A DNA stretch of 55,843 bases from Lachnospiraceae bacterium (GTDB lineage: Bacteria; Bacillota; Clostridia; Lachnospirales; Lachnospiraceae): assembly GCA_017470935.1 (NCBI GenBank), contig JAFUXG010000036.1, positions 1 through 55,843 on the forward strand. The letters are read 5' to 3'. The notes beneath the pieces were generated by a model, which had not been told where the DNA came from, searched no databases, and saw only the letters and a program-made list of their open reading frames with translations. Each line of letters opens with the position of its first letter. Position 1 is the first letter of the stretch. This document shows, piece by piece, positions 48,829 to 55,843 of this stretch. The position numbers were made by a program, and so were the translations under genes.

Positions 48829-50673
48829 TCATAACAGCTTGCATAATTCGCCGAATATATCCATGTTAGTGTGCTTAGTTATATCTACGTTAACGCCAGC
48901 GTTCTTAAGCGCATGCAGCATATTGATTCCAAGAGGAGCATCCACTCCAAGCTCATCCATAAGTCCCTTGTTCCTGAACACCTTCCATGTGCTGTCATCC
49001 ATGCGTATCTCACCCTTATCCATAACCACTACACGCTCAGCGTACTCAGCCACCTCAGACATGTTATGAGATACTACAACTATTGTTATTCCATGTGTCT
49101 CCTGCAGACTTTTCAACATATCAAGAAGCTTCCCGGCCGCCTCCGGATCAAGTCCCGCTGTAGGCTCATCCAGCACCAGAAATTCCGGCTCCATAGCAAG
49201 CACCCCTGCAATGGCAACCCGCCTTTTCTGCCCACCGGATAAGGTCAAAGGTGAGGCGTCATATACAGTATCCGGCAGTCCCACCGCCTCAATTGCCTTA
49301 TACGCCCGCCTGGAGGCCTCCACCTTAGGGATATCCATATTAATTGGTCCAAAGCACACATCCTGCTCCACAGTCTCTGCAAAAAGCTGATATTCAGGAT
49401 ACTGAAATACCAAGCCTACCCTCTGCCTAAGCTCTTTAATAGGATAATCCTTATCTGTAATGTCCCTTCCGTCATAATATACGCTGCCGTCATCAGGCAC
49501 AAGTAATCCGTTTAAATGTTGTATCAAAGTGGACTTCCCCGACCCTGTATGCCCTATTATCGCAACAAAATCTCCCTTGCCTATATGAAGTGTTATATTC
49601 TTAAGGGCAGCACGCTCATTTGCATATCCCTTGTTGTATATGTAAGTAACATCATTAAGCAAAATACCATCTGCCAGGTTTTGATTTTCACCATAACCTG
49701 CACTTCCTTCTTCCTCTATATTATCTTGGCTATTTAATATAGATTTTTCTCCGTAAGACATCCTCCCATCTCTGCTATGATCCAAATTCAAGTCACTCCC
49801 TGTGCCATTAAGTCCATACTTATTACATAGCAGATTTATTAGCTGCTCGTCACTATCAATAACCGCAGCCTCTGTATCTGATATTATTCCCTGCCCTGTC
49901 AAAAATCTTTTGTATTGAAGCAGTTGCGGCATAGAAAGCCCACATTCTGTCAACAGCTGCTCGTTGGCAAATATCTGCCCCGGTGTTCCCTGTACTTCAA
50001 TATGCCCTTCCTTCATAACAAACACCTTGTCAGCCGCATATACCTCATCCATATGGTGAGTTATCCATATAATCGTTATCTTCTTATCCCTATTAAGCTT
50101 TGCAGCTGTATCCAACATCAAAAGCCTGCTTCCCGGATCAAGCATTGATGTGGACTCGTCAAATATAATACATTTGGGCTCCATGGCAAGCACCCCCGCA
50201 ATGGCAACCCTCTGCTTCTGTCCGCCGGAAAGCCTGCCTGGCGGGCTTGATCTATATTCATCCATATCTGTGGCATCGAGGGCGCCATCCACCTGATTCC
50301 AAATCTTTTCTGTGGAAAAGCCAAGATTCTCCGGGCCAAATGCCACATCCTCCTCCACAATACTTCCCACAATCTGGTTATCAGGATTTTGAAATACCAT
50401 TCCTGCAGTCCTTCTGATATTAAGGCGAAGCTCCTCGTCCTCTGTATCCATGCCATCAACAATGACCTGCCCCTCGCTTGGAGTAAGCAATGCATTTATC
50501 TGCTTTGCAAGAGTGGATTTGCCGGAACCATTTCTACCTAATATGGCAACGAACTCTCCCTGCTCCACATCAAGGGATATATCAGAAAGAGCCTCCACCA
50601 TCTCATCAACATTACCTTCTTCGTCGCGCCTGAAATATTCAAATACAAGATTCCTGATATCAATAAAACTCAT
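48829..50673 (-). CDS. fused EcfA1-EcfA2 energy-coupling factor ATPase
   Basis: A 614-aa protein holding two complete ABC ATPases that are normally separate genes. First: Walker A GRNGSGKST (~51), signature LSGGQKQRVAIAG (~152), Walker B CIIFDESTSMLDP (~171). Second: GHTGSGKST (~376), LSGGQKRRVAIAG (~479), FLVLDEPTAGLDP (~502). A Ser/Asp/Asn-rich linker (~285-345) joins them. The first domain has the EcfA1-type STSMLDP, the second the EcfA2-type PTAGLDP. Start ATG at 50673 has GGAAAGGA upstream; an earlier TTG includes the site. It powers ECF vitamin importers together with EcfT, 1.3 kb downstream. Confidence 0.93.
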   Translation of the reverse strand: MSFIDIRNLVFEYFRRDEEGNVDEMVEALSDISLDVEQGEFVAILGRNGSGKSTLAKQINALLTPSEGQVIVDGMDTEDEELRLNIRRTAGMVFQNPDNQIVGSIVEEDVAFGPENLGFSTEKIWNQVDGALDATDMDEYRSSPPGRLSGGQKQRVAIAGVLAMEPKCIIFDESTSMLDPGSRLLMLDTAAKLNRDKKITIIWITHHMDEVYAADKVFVMKEGHIEVQGTPGQIFANEQLLTECGLSMPQLLQYKRFLTGQGIISDTEAAVIDSDEQLINLLCNKYGLNGTGSDLNLDHSRDGRMSYGEKSILNSQDNIEEEGSAGYGENQNLADGILLNDVTYIYNKGYANERAALKNITLHIGKGDFVAIIGHTGSGKSTLIQHLNGLLVPDDGSVYYDGRDITDKDYPIKELRQRVGLVFQYPEYQLFAETVEQDVCFGPINMDIPKVEASRRAYKAIEAVGLPDTVYDASPLTLSGGQKRRVAIAGVLAMEPEFLVLDEPTAGLDPEAAGKLLDMLKSLQETHGITIVVVSHNMSEVAEYAERVVVMDKGEIRMDDSTWKVFRNKGLMDELGVDAPLGINMLHALKNAGVNVDITKHTNMDIFGELCKLL

Positions 50674-50757
50674 ACTAATATTCCTTTCCAATTATCAGAC
50701 TAATGTATAATCATGGTACAATCCGGCATCATTAATCCGATTATATCTTCCCGCATT

Positions 50758-51453
50758 TTATTGCAGCTCGTTAATCCATTTCTCAACACCCGGACTGGAA
50801 AATACTGCTCTTGCACTTGCATATTGTCTTTCCATATCTATCTGTTTTCCCAGCTTTTGTGCCAGCTTGCCTTCCAAAACAGTATACATTGCAAAATACA
50901 TTTTAGGAAAATCCTTTTTACATGCCCCCGCAGTCGTAGCAGCTTTCTCAAAGTCTCCCTGCTTATAAAACAAAAATGTCTCCGATAATATTGCATTAAC
51001 ATGCCCCAGATCGCCATGTTTACGAAAATATGTATATAATTTCTCTGCATCATGATATATATATTCTGCCTTTTCCTGATTTCCTGCTATCAGATATAGA
51101 ATAATACCTGCTGCCACATATTTTATTCCATTGAAATCATTTGCAGATTTTCCCGGATAATTAAGATGATTTTTATATTCCTCCCACGGTATCCTTTCAA
51201 ATGTATCTAATGCATCTTCAAATCTTCCGGCTTCTATGTAACGTTCAATTTTATTCGTTATCGCTAAGTAGTAAAAGCCGTAATCCCTTATATCTGCATG
51301 AGGACTATCAACTGCCAGCTTCTTTTTCTTTATATCCTCCTCCAATATATCAAACAGCTTTTCTGTGTATCCATTTTGCTTTATTTCTTTTTTTACTGAA
51401 TTAAGTCCTGTCAACCCCTCGAAAAGCTTTCCTAAAACATAGTAATCAGCCAT
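50758..51453 (-). CDS. TPR-like helical protein of unknown function
   Basis: A 231-aa protein made almost entirely of amphipathic helices, with repeating helix pairs (YYLAITNKIERYIEAGRFEDALDTF, YLIAGNQEKAEYIYHDAEKLY and FLFYKQGDFEKAATTAG in part) characteristic of tetratricopeptide repeats. No signal or membrane segment. The ATG at 51453 follows GAGGAGGG; an upstream in-frame extension has no such site. It sits between the rplQ terminator and the EcfA fusion, so it is likely in the ECF transcript or alone. Protein-protein interaction is inferred; the partner is unknown. Confidence 0.7.
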   Translation of the reverse strand: MADYYVLGKLFEGLTGLNSVKKEIKQNGYTEKLFDILEEDIKKKKLAVDSPHADIRDYGFYYLAITNKIERYIEAGRFEDALDTFERIPWEEYKNHLNYPGKSANDFNGIKYVAAGIILYLIAGNQEKAEYIYHDAEKLYTYFRKHGDLGHVNAILSETFLFYKQGDFEKAATTAGACKKDFPKMYFAMYTVLEGKLAQKLGKQIDMERQYASARAVFSSPGVEKWINELQ

Positions 51454-51510
51454 AATTTCCCTCCTCATATATAAGCCAATTGGCAACTACTTCTTTATAG
51501 AATATATAAA

Positions 51511-51532
51511 GCGGAGACATTAAAGCCTCCGC
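51511..51532 (-). terminator. terminator of the ribosomal alpha-type operon
   Basis: GCGGAG and CTCCGC close a hairpin with a 10-nt loop; the minus strand continues TTTATATATT. It lies 130 nt after rplQ and before the TPR-like gene. Confidence 0.65.
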
Positions 51533-51665
51533 CTTATGATATACGTTATCCTATTTTAATGCAAGTATTAATCATTATAATTTGATAATAACATTTTAAT
51601 AAAACTCTATTATTATGGAATAAATCAACCATAAAATAATATGTTATAAAAACTGTTATTCGTGA

Positions 51666-52202
51666 TTATACTAACTCTAATATAACCTCCATGGCTGCAT
51701 CACCCTTACGGGGTCCAATCTTAACGATTCTTGTATAACCACCGTTACGCCCTGCATACTTAGGTCCATACTCGTTGAATAGCTTCTCTGTAAGGTCAAC
51801 CTTCTTTGTGCCTCTCTTCTTACCTGCTGCCTCTGTTGGAACCTCAACTACAGGATAAAGCACCTTTAACATCTGTCTTCTTGCATGAAGCTTTGATGGC
51901 TGATCCTTCTTAACTGTCTTCTCAACCTCGTCATAAACGGTAACCTTCTTACCGTCTACAACCTCCTTGATTCTCTTGCCATCCTTATCCTTCTTAGCAA
52001 CCTTAGCAGTTACAGTAACCTCATCATAGTTATCCTTTTCCTTAACTGCCATTGTGATAAGACTCTCAGCAATCTTACGAACCTCCTTAGCTCTTGCCTC
52101 GGTAGTTGTAATCTTACCTTTATATAACAGCTGTGTTACCTGATTACGTAATAACGCTTTTCTCTGTGCCTGCTTCTTTCCAAGCTTTCTATACATTGCC
52201 AT
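51666..52202 (-). CDS. rplQ: 50S ribosomal protein L17 with long insertion
   Basis: A 178-aa L17. The start MAMYRKLGKKQAQRKALLRN, TTEARAKEVRKIAESLI and the C-terminal NGGYTRIVKIGPRKGDAA are diagnostic. The usual ~115-aa protein is lengthened by a charged insertion (~70-120, rich in Lys/Asp/Val) also seen in Lachnospiraceae L17. GGAGG is about 10 nt before the ATG at 52202; the in-frame upstream extension is leader. It is the last gene of the rpsM-rpsK-rpsD-rpoA-rplQ unit. Confidence 0.96.
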   Translation of the reverse strand: MAMYRKLGKKQAQRKALLRNQVTQLLYKGKITTTEARAKEVRKIAESLITMAVKEKDNYDEVTVTAKVAKKDKDGKRIKEVVDGKKVTVYDEVEKTVKKDQPSKLHARRQMLKVLYPVVEVPTEAAGKKRGTKKVDLTEKLFNEYGPKYAGRNGGYTRIVKIGPRKGDAAMEVILELV

Positions 52203-52351
52203 AATGTAAAAACCTCCTTCACTTTGCTTACTGCGGTGCTCCCTGTGCCCATAACAAGCCTGGGTTGCGTCGTATGTGTGAAGATACATCTTACTGATCC
52301 TCACTTAACATCCTTCAGCTTAAGTGATCTTTCTTAAAATATTATTGTTTA

Positions 52352-53308
52352 TTAGTCATCTCCGTTATTAAGGGATAAGCCAAGCTCTTTAAGCTTATTA
52401 AGCACTTCATCAAGCGACTTTCTACCCAGGTTACGAACCTTCATCATATCCTCAGTTGTCTTGCTTGTAAGCTCCTCAACTGTATTAATGCCTGCACGCT
52501 TCAAGCAGTTAAATGAACGAACAGAAAGCTCCAGTTCATCGATATTCATCTCCAGAACCTTCTCCTTCTCATTATCCTCCTTCTCTACCATAACCTCTGC
52601 AGATTTGGCATTCTCTGAAAGATCAATGAAAAGACTCAAATGCTCGCTTAACACCTTAGCAGCAAGGCTTACTGCCTCATCCGGCGGAAGCGTTCCATTA
52701 GTATATACATCTAATGTAAGCTTGTCATAATCTGTTGTCTGTCCAACACGGGTATCTGTTACTGTAAGATTCACGCGCTCAACAGGTGTATAAATGGAAT
52801 CAATAGCAATAACATCAATAGAGGTATCATCCTTCTTGTTCTTGTCAGAGCCTACATATCCTCTACCCTTTGTAATTGTCAACTCCATATCCAATCTGGC
52901 ATCAGATCCCGAAAGGGTTGCGATGACCAGATCCGGATTCAATATTTCAATATCGCTATCTACATGAATATCAGCAGCGGTAACAACACCCTCTCCTGCA
53001 AACTCAATATAAGCCTGCTTAGGCTCATTAGATGTACTGTTGTTCTTGATAGCTAATTCCTTAATGTTCATAACTATCTCAGTTACATCCTCTTTAACAC
53101 CCGGGATTGAGCTGAACTCATGTAAAACGCCCTTAATCTTGATATAGCTTACAGCTGAACCTGGTAAAGATGATAACATAATTCTTCTTAAAGAGTTACC
53201 AAGTGTTGTGCCATATCCTCTCTCTAAAGGTTCTACTACAAACTGACCGTATCTGTTGTCTTCTGAGATCTCTTTAATCTCAATTCTTGGTATTTGAAAT
53301 TCAAACAC
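52352..53308 (-). CDS. rpoA: RNA polymerase alpha subunit
   Basis: A 318-aa alpha subunit. The N-terminal dimerisation domain has [20 protein letters not shown] near 26 and [13 protein letters not shown]; the C-terminal domain has [19 protein letters not shown] and [12 protein letters not shown], the UP-element and activator-binding module. AAGGGAGG precedes the ATG. It follows rpsD and precedes rplQ as in most bacteria. Confidence 0.98.
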   Translation of the reverse strand: MFEFQIPRIEIKEISEDNRYGQFVVEPLERGYGTTLGNSLRRIMLSSLPGSAVSYIKIKGVLHEFSSIPGVKEDVTEIVMNIKELAIKNNSTSNEPKQAYIEFAGEGVVTAADIHVDSDIEILNPDLVIATLSGSDARLDMELTITKGRGYVGSDKNKKDDTSIDVIAIDSIYTPVERVNLTVTDTRVGQTTDYDKLTLDVYTNGTLPPDEAVSLAAKVLSEHLSLFIDLSENAKSAEVMVEKEDNEKEKVLEMNIDELELSVRSFNCLKRAGINTVEELTSKTTEDMMKVRNLGRKSLDEVLNKLKELGLSLNNGDD

Positions 53309-53334
53309 GTTACGAACCTCCCTTTAAAAAATTT

Positions 53335-53928
53335 TTACTTAGAATATAACTCGACGATAAGTGTCTCGTTAACAGGAACATCTATCTGCTCTCTAAGTGG
53401 AAGCTCTGTTACTGTTCCTGAAAGGTTTTCCTGGTCAACATCTAACCATGCAGGAACTAATCTTCCGCCTGTTACCTCTAAGATATCCTTATATCTCTGT
53501 AAAGATTTGCTCTTCTCACGAATCTCGATCTTATCTCCAGCCTTAATTCTGTATGAAGGGATGTTAACGCATTTGCCGTTAACCAATACATGCTTATGAT
53601 CTACAACCTGTCTAGCCTCTCTACGAGTTCTTGCGAAACCCATACGGAATACTACGTTGTCAAGTCTTGACTCCAAAAGGATCATAAGGTTCGGACCTGT
53701 AAGTCCTTTCATTCTCTCTGCTGTTGCATAAAGATTACGGAAAGGCTTCTCCAATACACCGTAAATGAACTTAGCCTTCTGCTTCTCACGAAGCTGTAAT
53801 CCATACTCGCTCATCTTTCTGCTTGAACGAACTAACTTTCTATTTGATTTCTTATCAACGCCTAGAACCTGAGGCTCCATGCCTAAAGATCTGCATCTCT
53901 TAAGAACCGGTGTTCTATCTACTGCCAT
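53335..53928 (-). CDS. rpsD: 30S ribosomal protein S4
   Basis: A 197-aa S4. Signatures [20 protein letters not shown] and the S4 RNA-binding fold [20 protein letters not shown] identify it, with [19 protein letters not shown] after it. It lacks the N-terminal zinc-cysteine set of the C+ type, so it is the C- paralog. S4 initiates 30S assembly and, in several bacteria, represses its own operon. AGGAGG precedes the ATG. Confidence 0.97.
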   Translation of the reverse strand: MAVDRTPVLKRCRSLGMEPQVLGVDKKSNRKLVRSSRKMSEYGLQLREKQKAKFIYGVLEKPFRNLYATAERMKGLTGPNLMILLESRLDNVVFRMGFARTRREARQVVDHKHVLVNGKCVNIPSYRIKAGDKIEIREKSKSLQRYKDILEVTGGRLVPAWLDVDQENLSGTVTELPLREQIDVPVNETLIVELYSK

Positions 53929-53981
53929 CTTTCTCTACCTCCTAATTAAAGTACCGCATCTCCATTTCATTTCGATGCTGA

Positions 53982-54374
53982 TTACACTCTTCTACGCTTT
54001 GGTGGACGACAACCGTTGTGTGGAACAGGTGTTACGTCACGGATTGAAAGTACCTCAAGACCAGCTGCCTGAAGCGCACGGATTGCTGCCTCACGGCCTG
54101 AACCCGGACCCTTGACCATTACGTCTACCTTCTTAAGACCATGAACTAATGCTGCCTTTGTTGCAGTCTCTGCTGCCATCTGAGCTGCATATGGAGTTGA
54201 CTTCTTAGAACCCTTGAAACCAAGCTCGCCTGCACTTGCCCATGAAAGCGCATTACCCTCATTGTCGGTTAATGTAACAATTGTATTATTAAAAGATGAC
54301 TGAATATGTGCCTGACCGTGCTCAACGTTTTTCTTAACACGCTTCTTTGTCACTTTCTTTGTAACTTTAGCCAT
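53982..54374 (-). CDS. rpsK: 30S ribosomal protein S11
   Basis: A 130-aa S11. [39 protein letters not shown] and the C-terminal [18 protein letters not shown] are diagnostic. It lines the mRNA exit platform of the small subunit. AGGAGG precedes the ATG; spacing to rpsM is 18 nt. Confidence 0.98.
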   Translation of the reverse strand: MAKVTKKVTKKRVKKNVEHGQAHIQSSFNNTIVTLTDNEGNALSWASAGELGFKGSKKSTPYAAQMAAETATKAALVHGLKKVDVMVKGPGSGREAAIRALQAAGLEVLSIRDVTPVPHNGCRPPKRRRV

Positions 54375-54392
54375 TATAAATTAACCTCCTGA

Positions 54393-54761
54393 TTATTTCT
54401 TCTTGTTTGCTACTGTTCTCTTAGGACCCTTACGTGTTCTTGCATTGGTCTTGGTCTTCTGACCACGAACCGGCAAACCTTTTCTATGACGAATTCCACG
54501 ATAACAACCGATTTCCTGAAGACGCTTGATATTAAGCGCAATCTCTCTACGAAGATCACCCTCTACCATCTGTGTCTCATTGATTATCTCGCTGATTCTC
54601 TTAACCTCGTCGTCTGTAAGATCACGGACACGAGTATCAGGATTAACATTAGCTTCTTTCAAAATACGCTGAGATGATGGAAGTCCAATACCATAGATAT
54701 AAGTAAGACCAATCTCAACACGCTTTTCTCTTGGTAAATCTACACCTGAAATACGAGCCAT
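54393..54761 (-). CDS. rpsM: 30S ribosomal protein S13
   Basis: A 122-aa S13. [33 protein letters not shown] and the basic tail [17 protein letters not shown] are diagnostic; the tail contacts P-site tRNA. The ATG at 54761 has GGAGG upstream; the earlier in-frame ATG at 54779 lies before that site. It follows a 359-nt non-coding gap after rpmJ that carries several hairpins. Confidence 0.97.
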   Translation of the reverse strand: MARISGVDLPREKRVEIGLTYIYGIGLPSSQRILKEANVNPDTRVRDLTDDEVKRISEIINETQMVEGDLRREIALNIKRLQEIGCYRGIRHRKGLPVRGQKTKTNARTRKGPKRTVANKKK

Positions 54762-55120
54762 ATTGACTGCTACCTCCATTTAATAAATATGTTAGTAATT
54801 ATACAACCAGAAGCCTTGTACCCATCAGCTCCTTAAATAAATGAAACAATAATAATATCGTTTCAAATGTGTATTGATAATTCCTGCGTATCTCTATAGG
54901 GTAATATAGAGGTGAAATGTATACCGGCACCTTATCAACACTGCCTGCGATAAATGGGCATCAGCCGGATGCTCACTACCACACTATATTGTTATGTTAT
55001 ACAGGCTCATGACACCTGTATATACAGCCGCTTTCAAATTCTTCTTCTTATAATATAAGATCGGTATATTATAGAAGTAACTTCGTACCGGGAATACGGC
55101 ACTACTTTGGTCTACGTGTT
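54762..55120 (-). ncRNA. structured gap between rpmJ and rpsM (candidate leader RNA)
   Basis: An unusually long non-coding stretch inside the ribosomal operon. On the transcribed strand it has four hairpins: 55044-55077 (13-bp AT-rich stem, one bulge), 54998-55022 (TATACAGG/CCTGTATA), 54924-54968 (CCGGC/GCCGG with an inner TTATC/GATAA stem) and 54892-54911 (CTCTATA/TATAGAG). In other bacteria an S4-binding leader sits at this position; whether this is one is untested. Confidence 0.5.
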
Positions 55121-55234
55121 CTAACCCTGTCTCTGCTTATGCTTAGGGTTTTCGCAGATTACACGAATACTGCCTTTTCTTTTAATGACTTTGCACTTGT
55201 CGCAAATTGGTTTAACTGATGCTCTAACCTTCAT
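55121..55234 (-). CDS. rpmJ: 50S ribosomal protein L36
   Basis: A 37-aa L36. [20 protein letters not shown], then [13 protein letters not shown], with the four zinc ligands C11, C14, C27 and H32 present, is diagnostic of the zinc-binding form. GGAGAGT precedes the ATG at 55234. It follows infA with a promoter between them. Confidence 0.97.
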   Translation of the reverse strand: MKVRASVKPICDKCKVIKRKGSIRVICENPKHKQRQG

Positions 55235-55344
55235 TAAAATACTCTCCTTTCGAATCCATTGTGCACTTATAATTAATATAAATGCATAGCAATAACAACC
55301 GCATAAGACTTTATATAACGCAAAAAAGTCCACTGCGAATTACT

Positions 55345-55373
55345 ATTGTACCATTTTAGTCAATCTAATGCAA
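55345..55373 (-). promoter_or_regulatory. candidate internal promoter upstream of rpmJ
   Basis: On the minus strand TTGCAT (55368-55373) and TACAAT (55345-55350) are 17 nt apart, in the infA-rpmJ gap. It could start a transcript covering rpmJ and the structured leader of rpsM. Confidence 0.6.
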
Positions 55374-55393
55374 GCAAAATTTTCTATTTTTGT

Positions 55394-55612
55394 CTATTTT
55401 TCTCTCCATTTAATTCTTCCCTTGGAAAGATCATATGGTGAAAGCTCTAATGTCACCTTATCACCCGGTAATATTTTAATATAATTCATTCTAAGCTTTC
55501 CGCTTATATGTGCCAAAACCTCGTGGTCATTTTCAAGCTTAACCTTGAACATTGCGTTAGGTAATTTCTCAATTACTGTTCCTTCTATTTCAATTACATC
55601 TGCTTTAGACAT
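55394..55612 (-). CDS. infA: translation initiation factor IF-1
   Basis: A 72-aa IF-1 of the S1/OB-fold. [40 protein letters not shown] and the end [13 protein letters not shown] are diagnostic. AAAGGAGGAC precedes the ATG at 55612; an upstream in-frame ATG overlaps that site and is rejected. It blocks the A site during initiation. It is the first gene of this operon seen in the window. Confidence 0.97.
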   Translation of the reverse strand: MSKADVIEIEGTVIEKLPNAMFKVKLENDHEVLAHISGKLRMNYIKILPGDKVTLELSPYDLSKGRIKWREK

Positions 55613-55843
55613 TGATTCGTCCTCCTTTAAATACATTTTGATAAATTACTGTTTAGTTAACTTTTGTTTTTGTATGACGGACGCAGGTAAGCTGTCAGCA
55701 TTGTGCGTTTTGTATGACTTTCTGTACGGTGATAAGAGTTTCTAAGTATCCCGTTAAAGCTTTGATGACGTACGCGGCAAGGTGCTTAGTCGCCATCCAT
55801 GGCTCCGGCGCACCTGCTCGGCATCCATGCCTCGCATCCGCTG
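55613..55843. other. region upstream of infA to the window edge, no gene identified
   Basis: The first ~130 bases next to infA are ordinary AT-rich leader. The outermost ~70 bases are markedly GC-richer and contain repeated ATGGATG words; one minus-strand frame stays open for about 48 codons from the edge but resembles no expected gene (map or a KOW protein usually lies here). It may be the end of an unrecognised gene or an intergenic repeat. Confidence 0.4.

Noticed and set aside
1-55843. tRNA, rRNA, CRISPR array, insertion sequence or prophage
   Set aside because: No cloverleaf-like sequence, regular spacer array, transposase, integrase or phage structural gene was found by reading; short or degenerate cases could be missed.

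Overview
The window reads as a chromosomal segment of a low-GC Gram-positive anaerobe, most likely a member of the Lachnospiraceae (class Clostridia). The reasons are the order infA-rpmJ-rpsM-rpsK-rpsD-rpoA-rplQ followed by ECF-transporter genes, truA and rplM-rpsI; an L17 protein with a long internal insertion; a Gram-positive type SOS box; strong GGAGG ribosome binding sites; and secreted transglutaminase-like proteins with InlB-type repeats. No rRNA, tRNA, CRISPR array, transposase or integrase was recognised. Species cannot be named from this window.

Layout, left to right. 0-7.3 kb: a YgjP-type metalloprotease, a secreted transglutaminase-like protein, an HlyD-type adaptor with a very long Ser/Thr/Gly linker plus a MacB-type permease with no ATPase gene beside them, and a PHP phosphoesterase fused to a zinc ribbon. 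7.5-9.8 kb: an OmpR/histidine-kinase pair. 9.9-13.6 kb: citrate synthase, adenylosuccinate lyase and a PilZ (c-di-GMP binding) protein. 13.6-17.5 kb: a lipoprotein amidase, then a large secreted transglutaminase/InlB-repeat/Fn3 protein preceded by its own promoter, a c-di-GMP-I (GEMM) riboswitch and an intrinsic terminator. 17.5-22 kb: a Y-family polymerase with its small partner under an SOS box, a TcdA-like E1 enzyme and a FapA/DUF342 protein. 22-24 kb: a GH43 glycosidase.

24-29.6 kb holds the most unusual locus: a two-gene operon with a recognisable promoter and terminator. The first gene encodes a sigma-70 region 4-like helix-turn-helix fused to a PolC-like polymerase core in which the three catalytic aspartates appear to be replaced. 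The second encodes a CbbX/SpoVK-type tandem AAA+ ATPase with an extra degenerate N-terminal module. Next to it, 29.6-33.1 kb looks like an eroded accessory zone: a decayed DUF2779 gene, a GIY-YIG (LEM-3-like) nuclease, a PD-(D/E)XK tail fragment and an HTH protein. 33.3-37.3 kb has a zinc-dependent phospholipase C-like protein, two unknown divergent genes and nadA.

37.3-55.8 kb is the ribosomal-protein neighbourhood, read on the minus strand from infA to rpsI. It is interrupted twice: by a small unknown cassette between a fused EcfA1-EcfA2 ATPase and ecfT, and by a complete sucrose PTS cassette (sacA, fructokinase, EIIBCA, HPr, EI) between truA and rplM. Imported sucrose-6-phosphate would be hydrolysed by SacA and the fructose phosphorylated by the fructokinase, while EI and HPr supply the phosphate. 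Three (perhaps four) related long inverted repeats sit at intergenic borders in this segment and in the PolC-like/AAA operon. Two long structured leaders precede rpsM and rplM.
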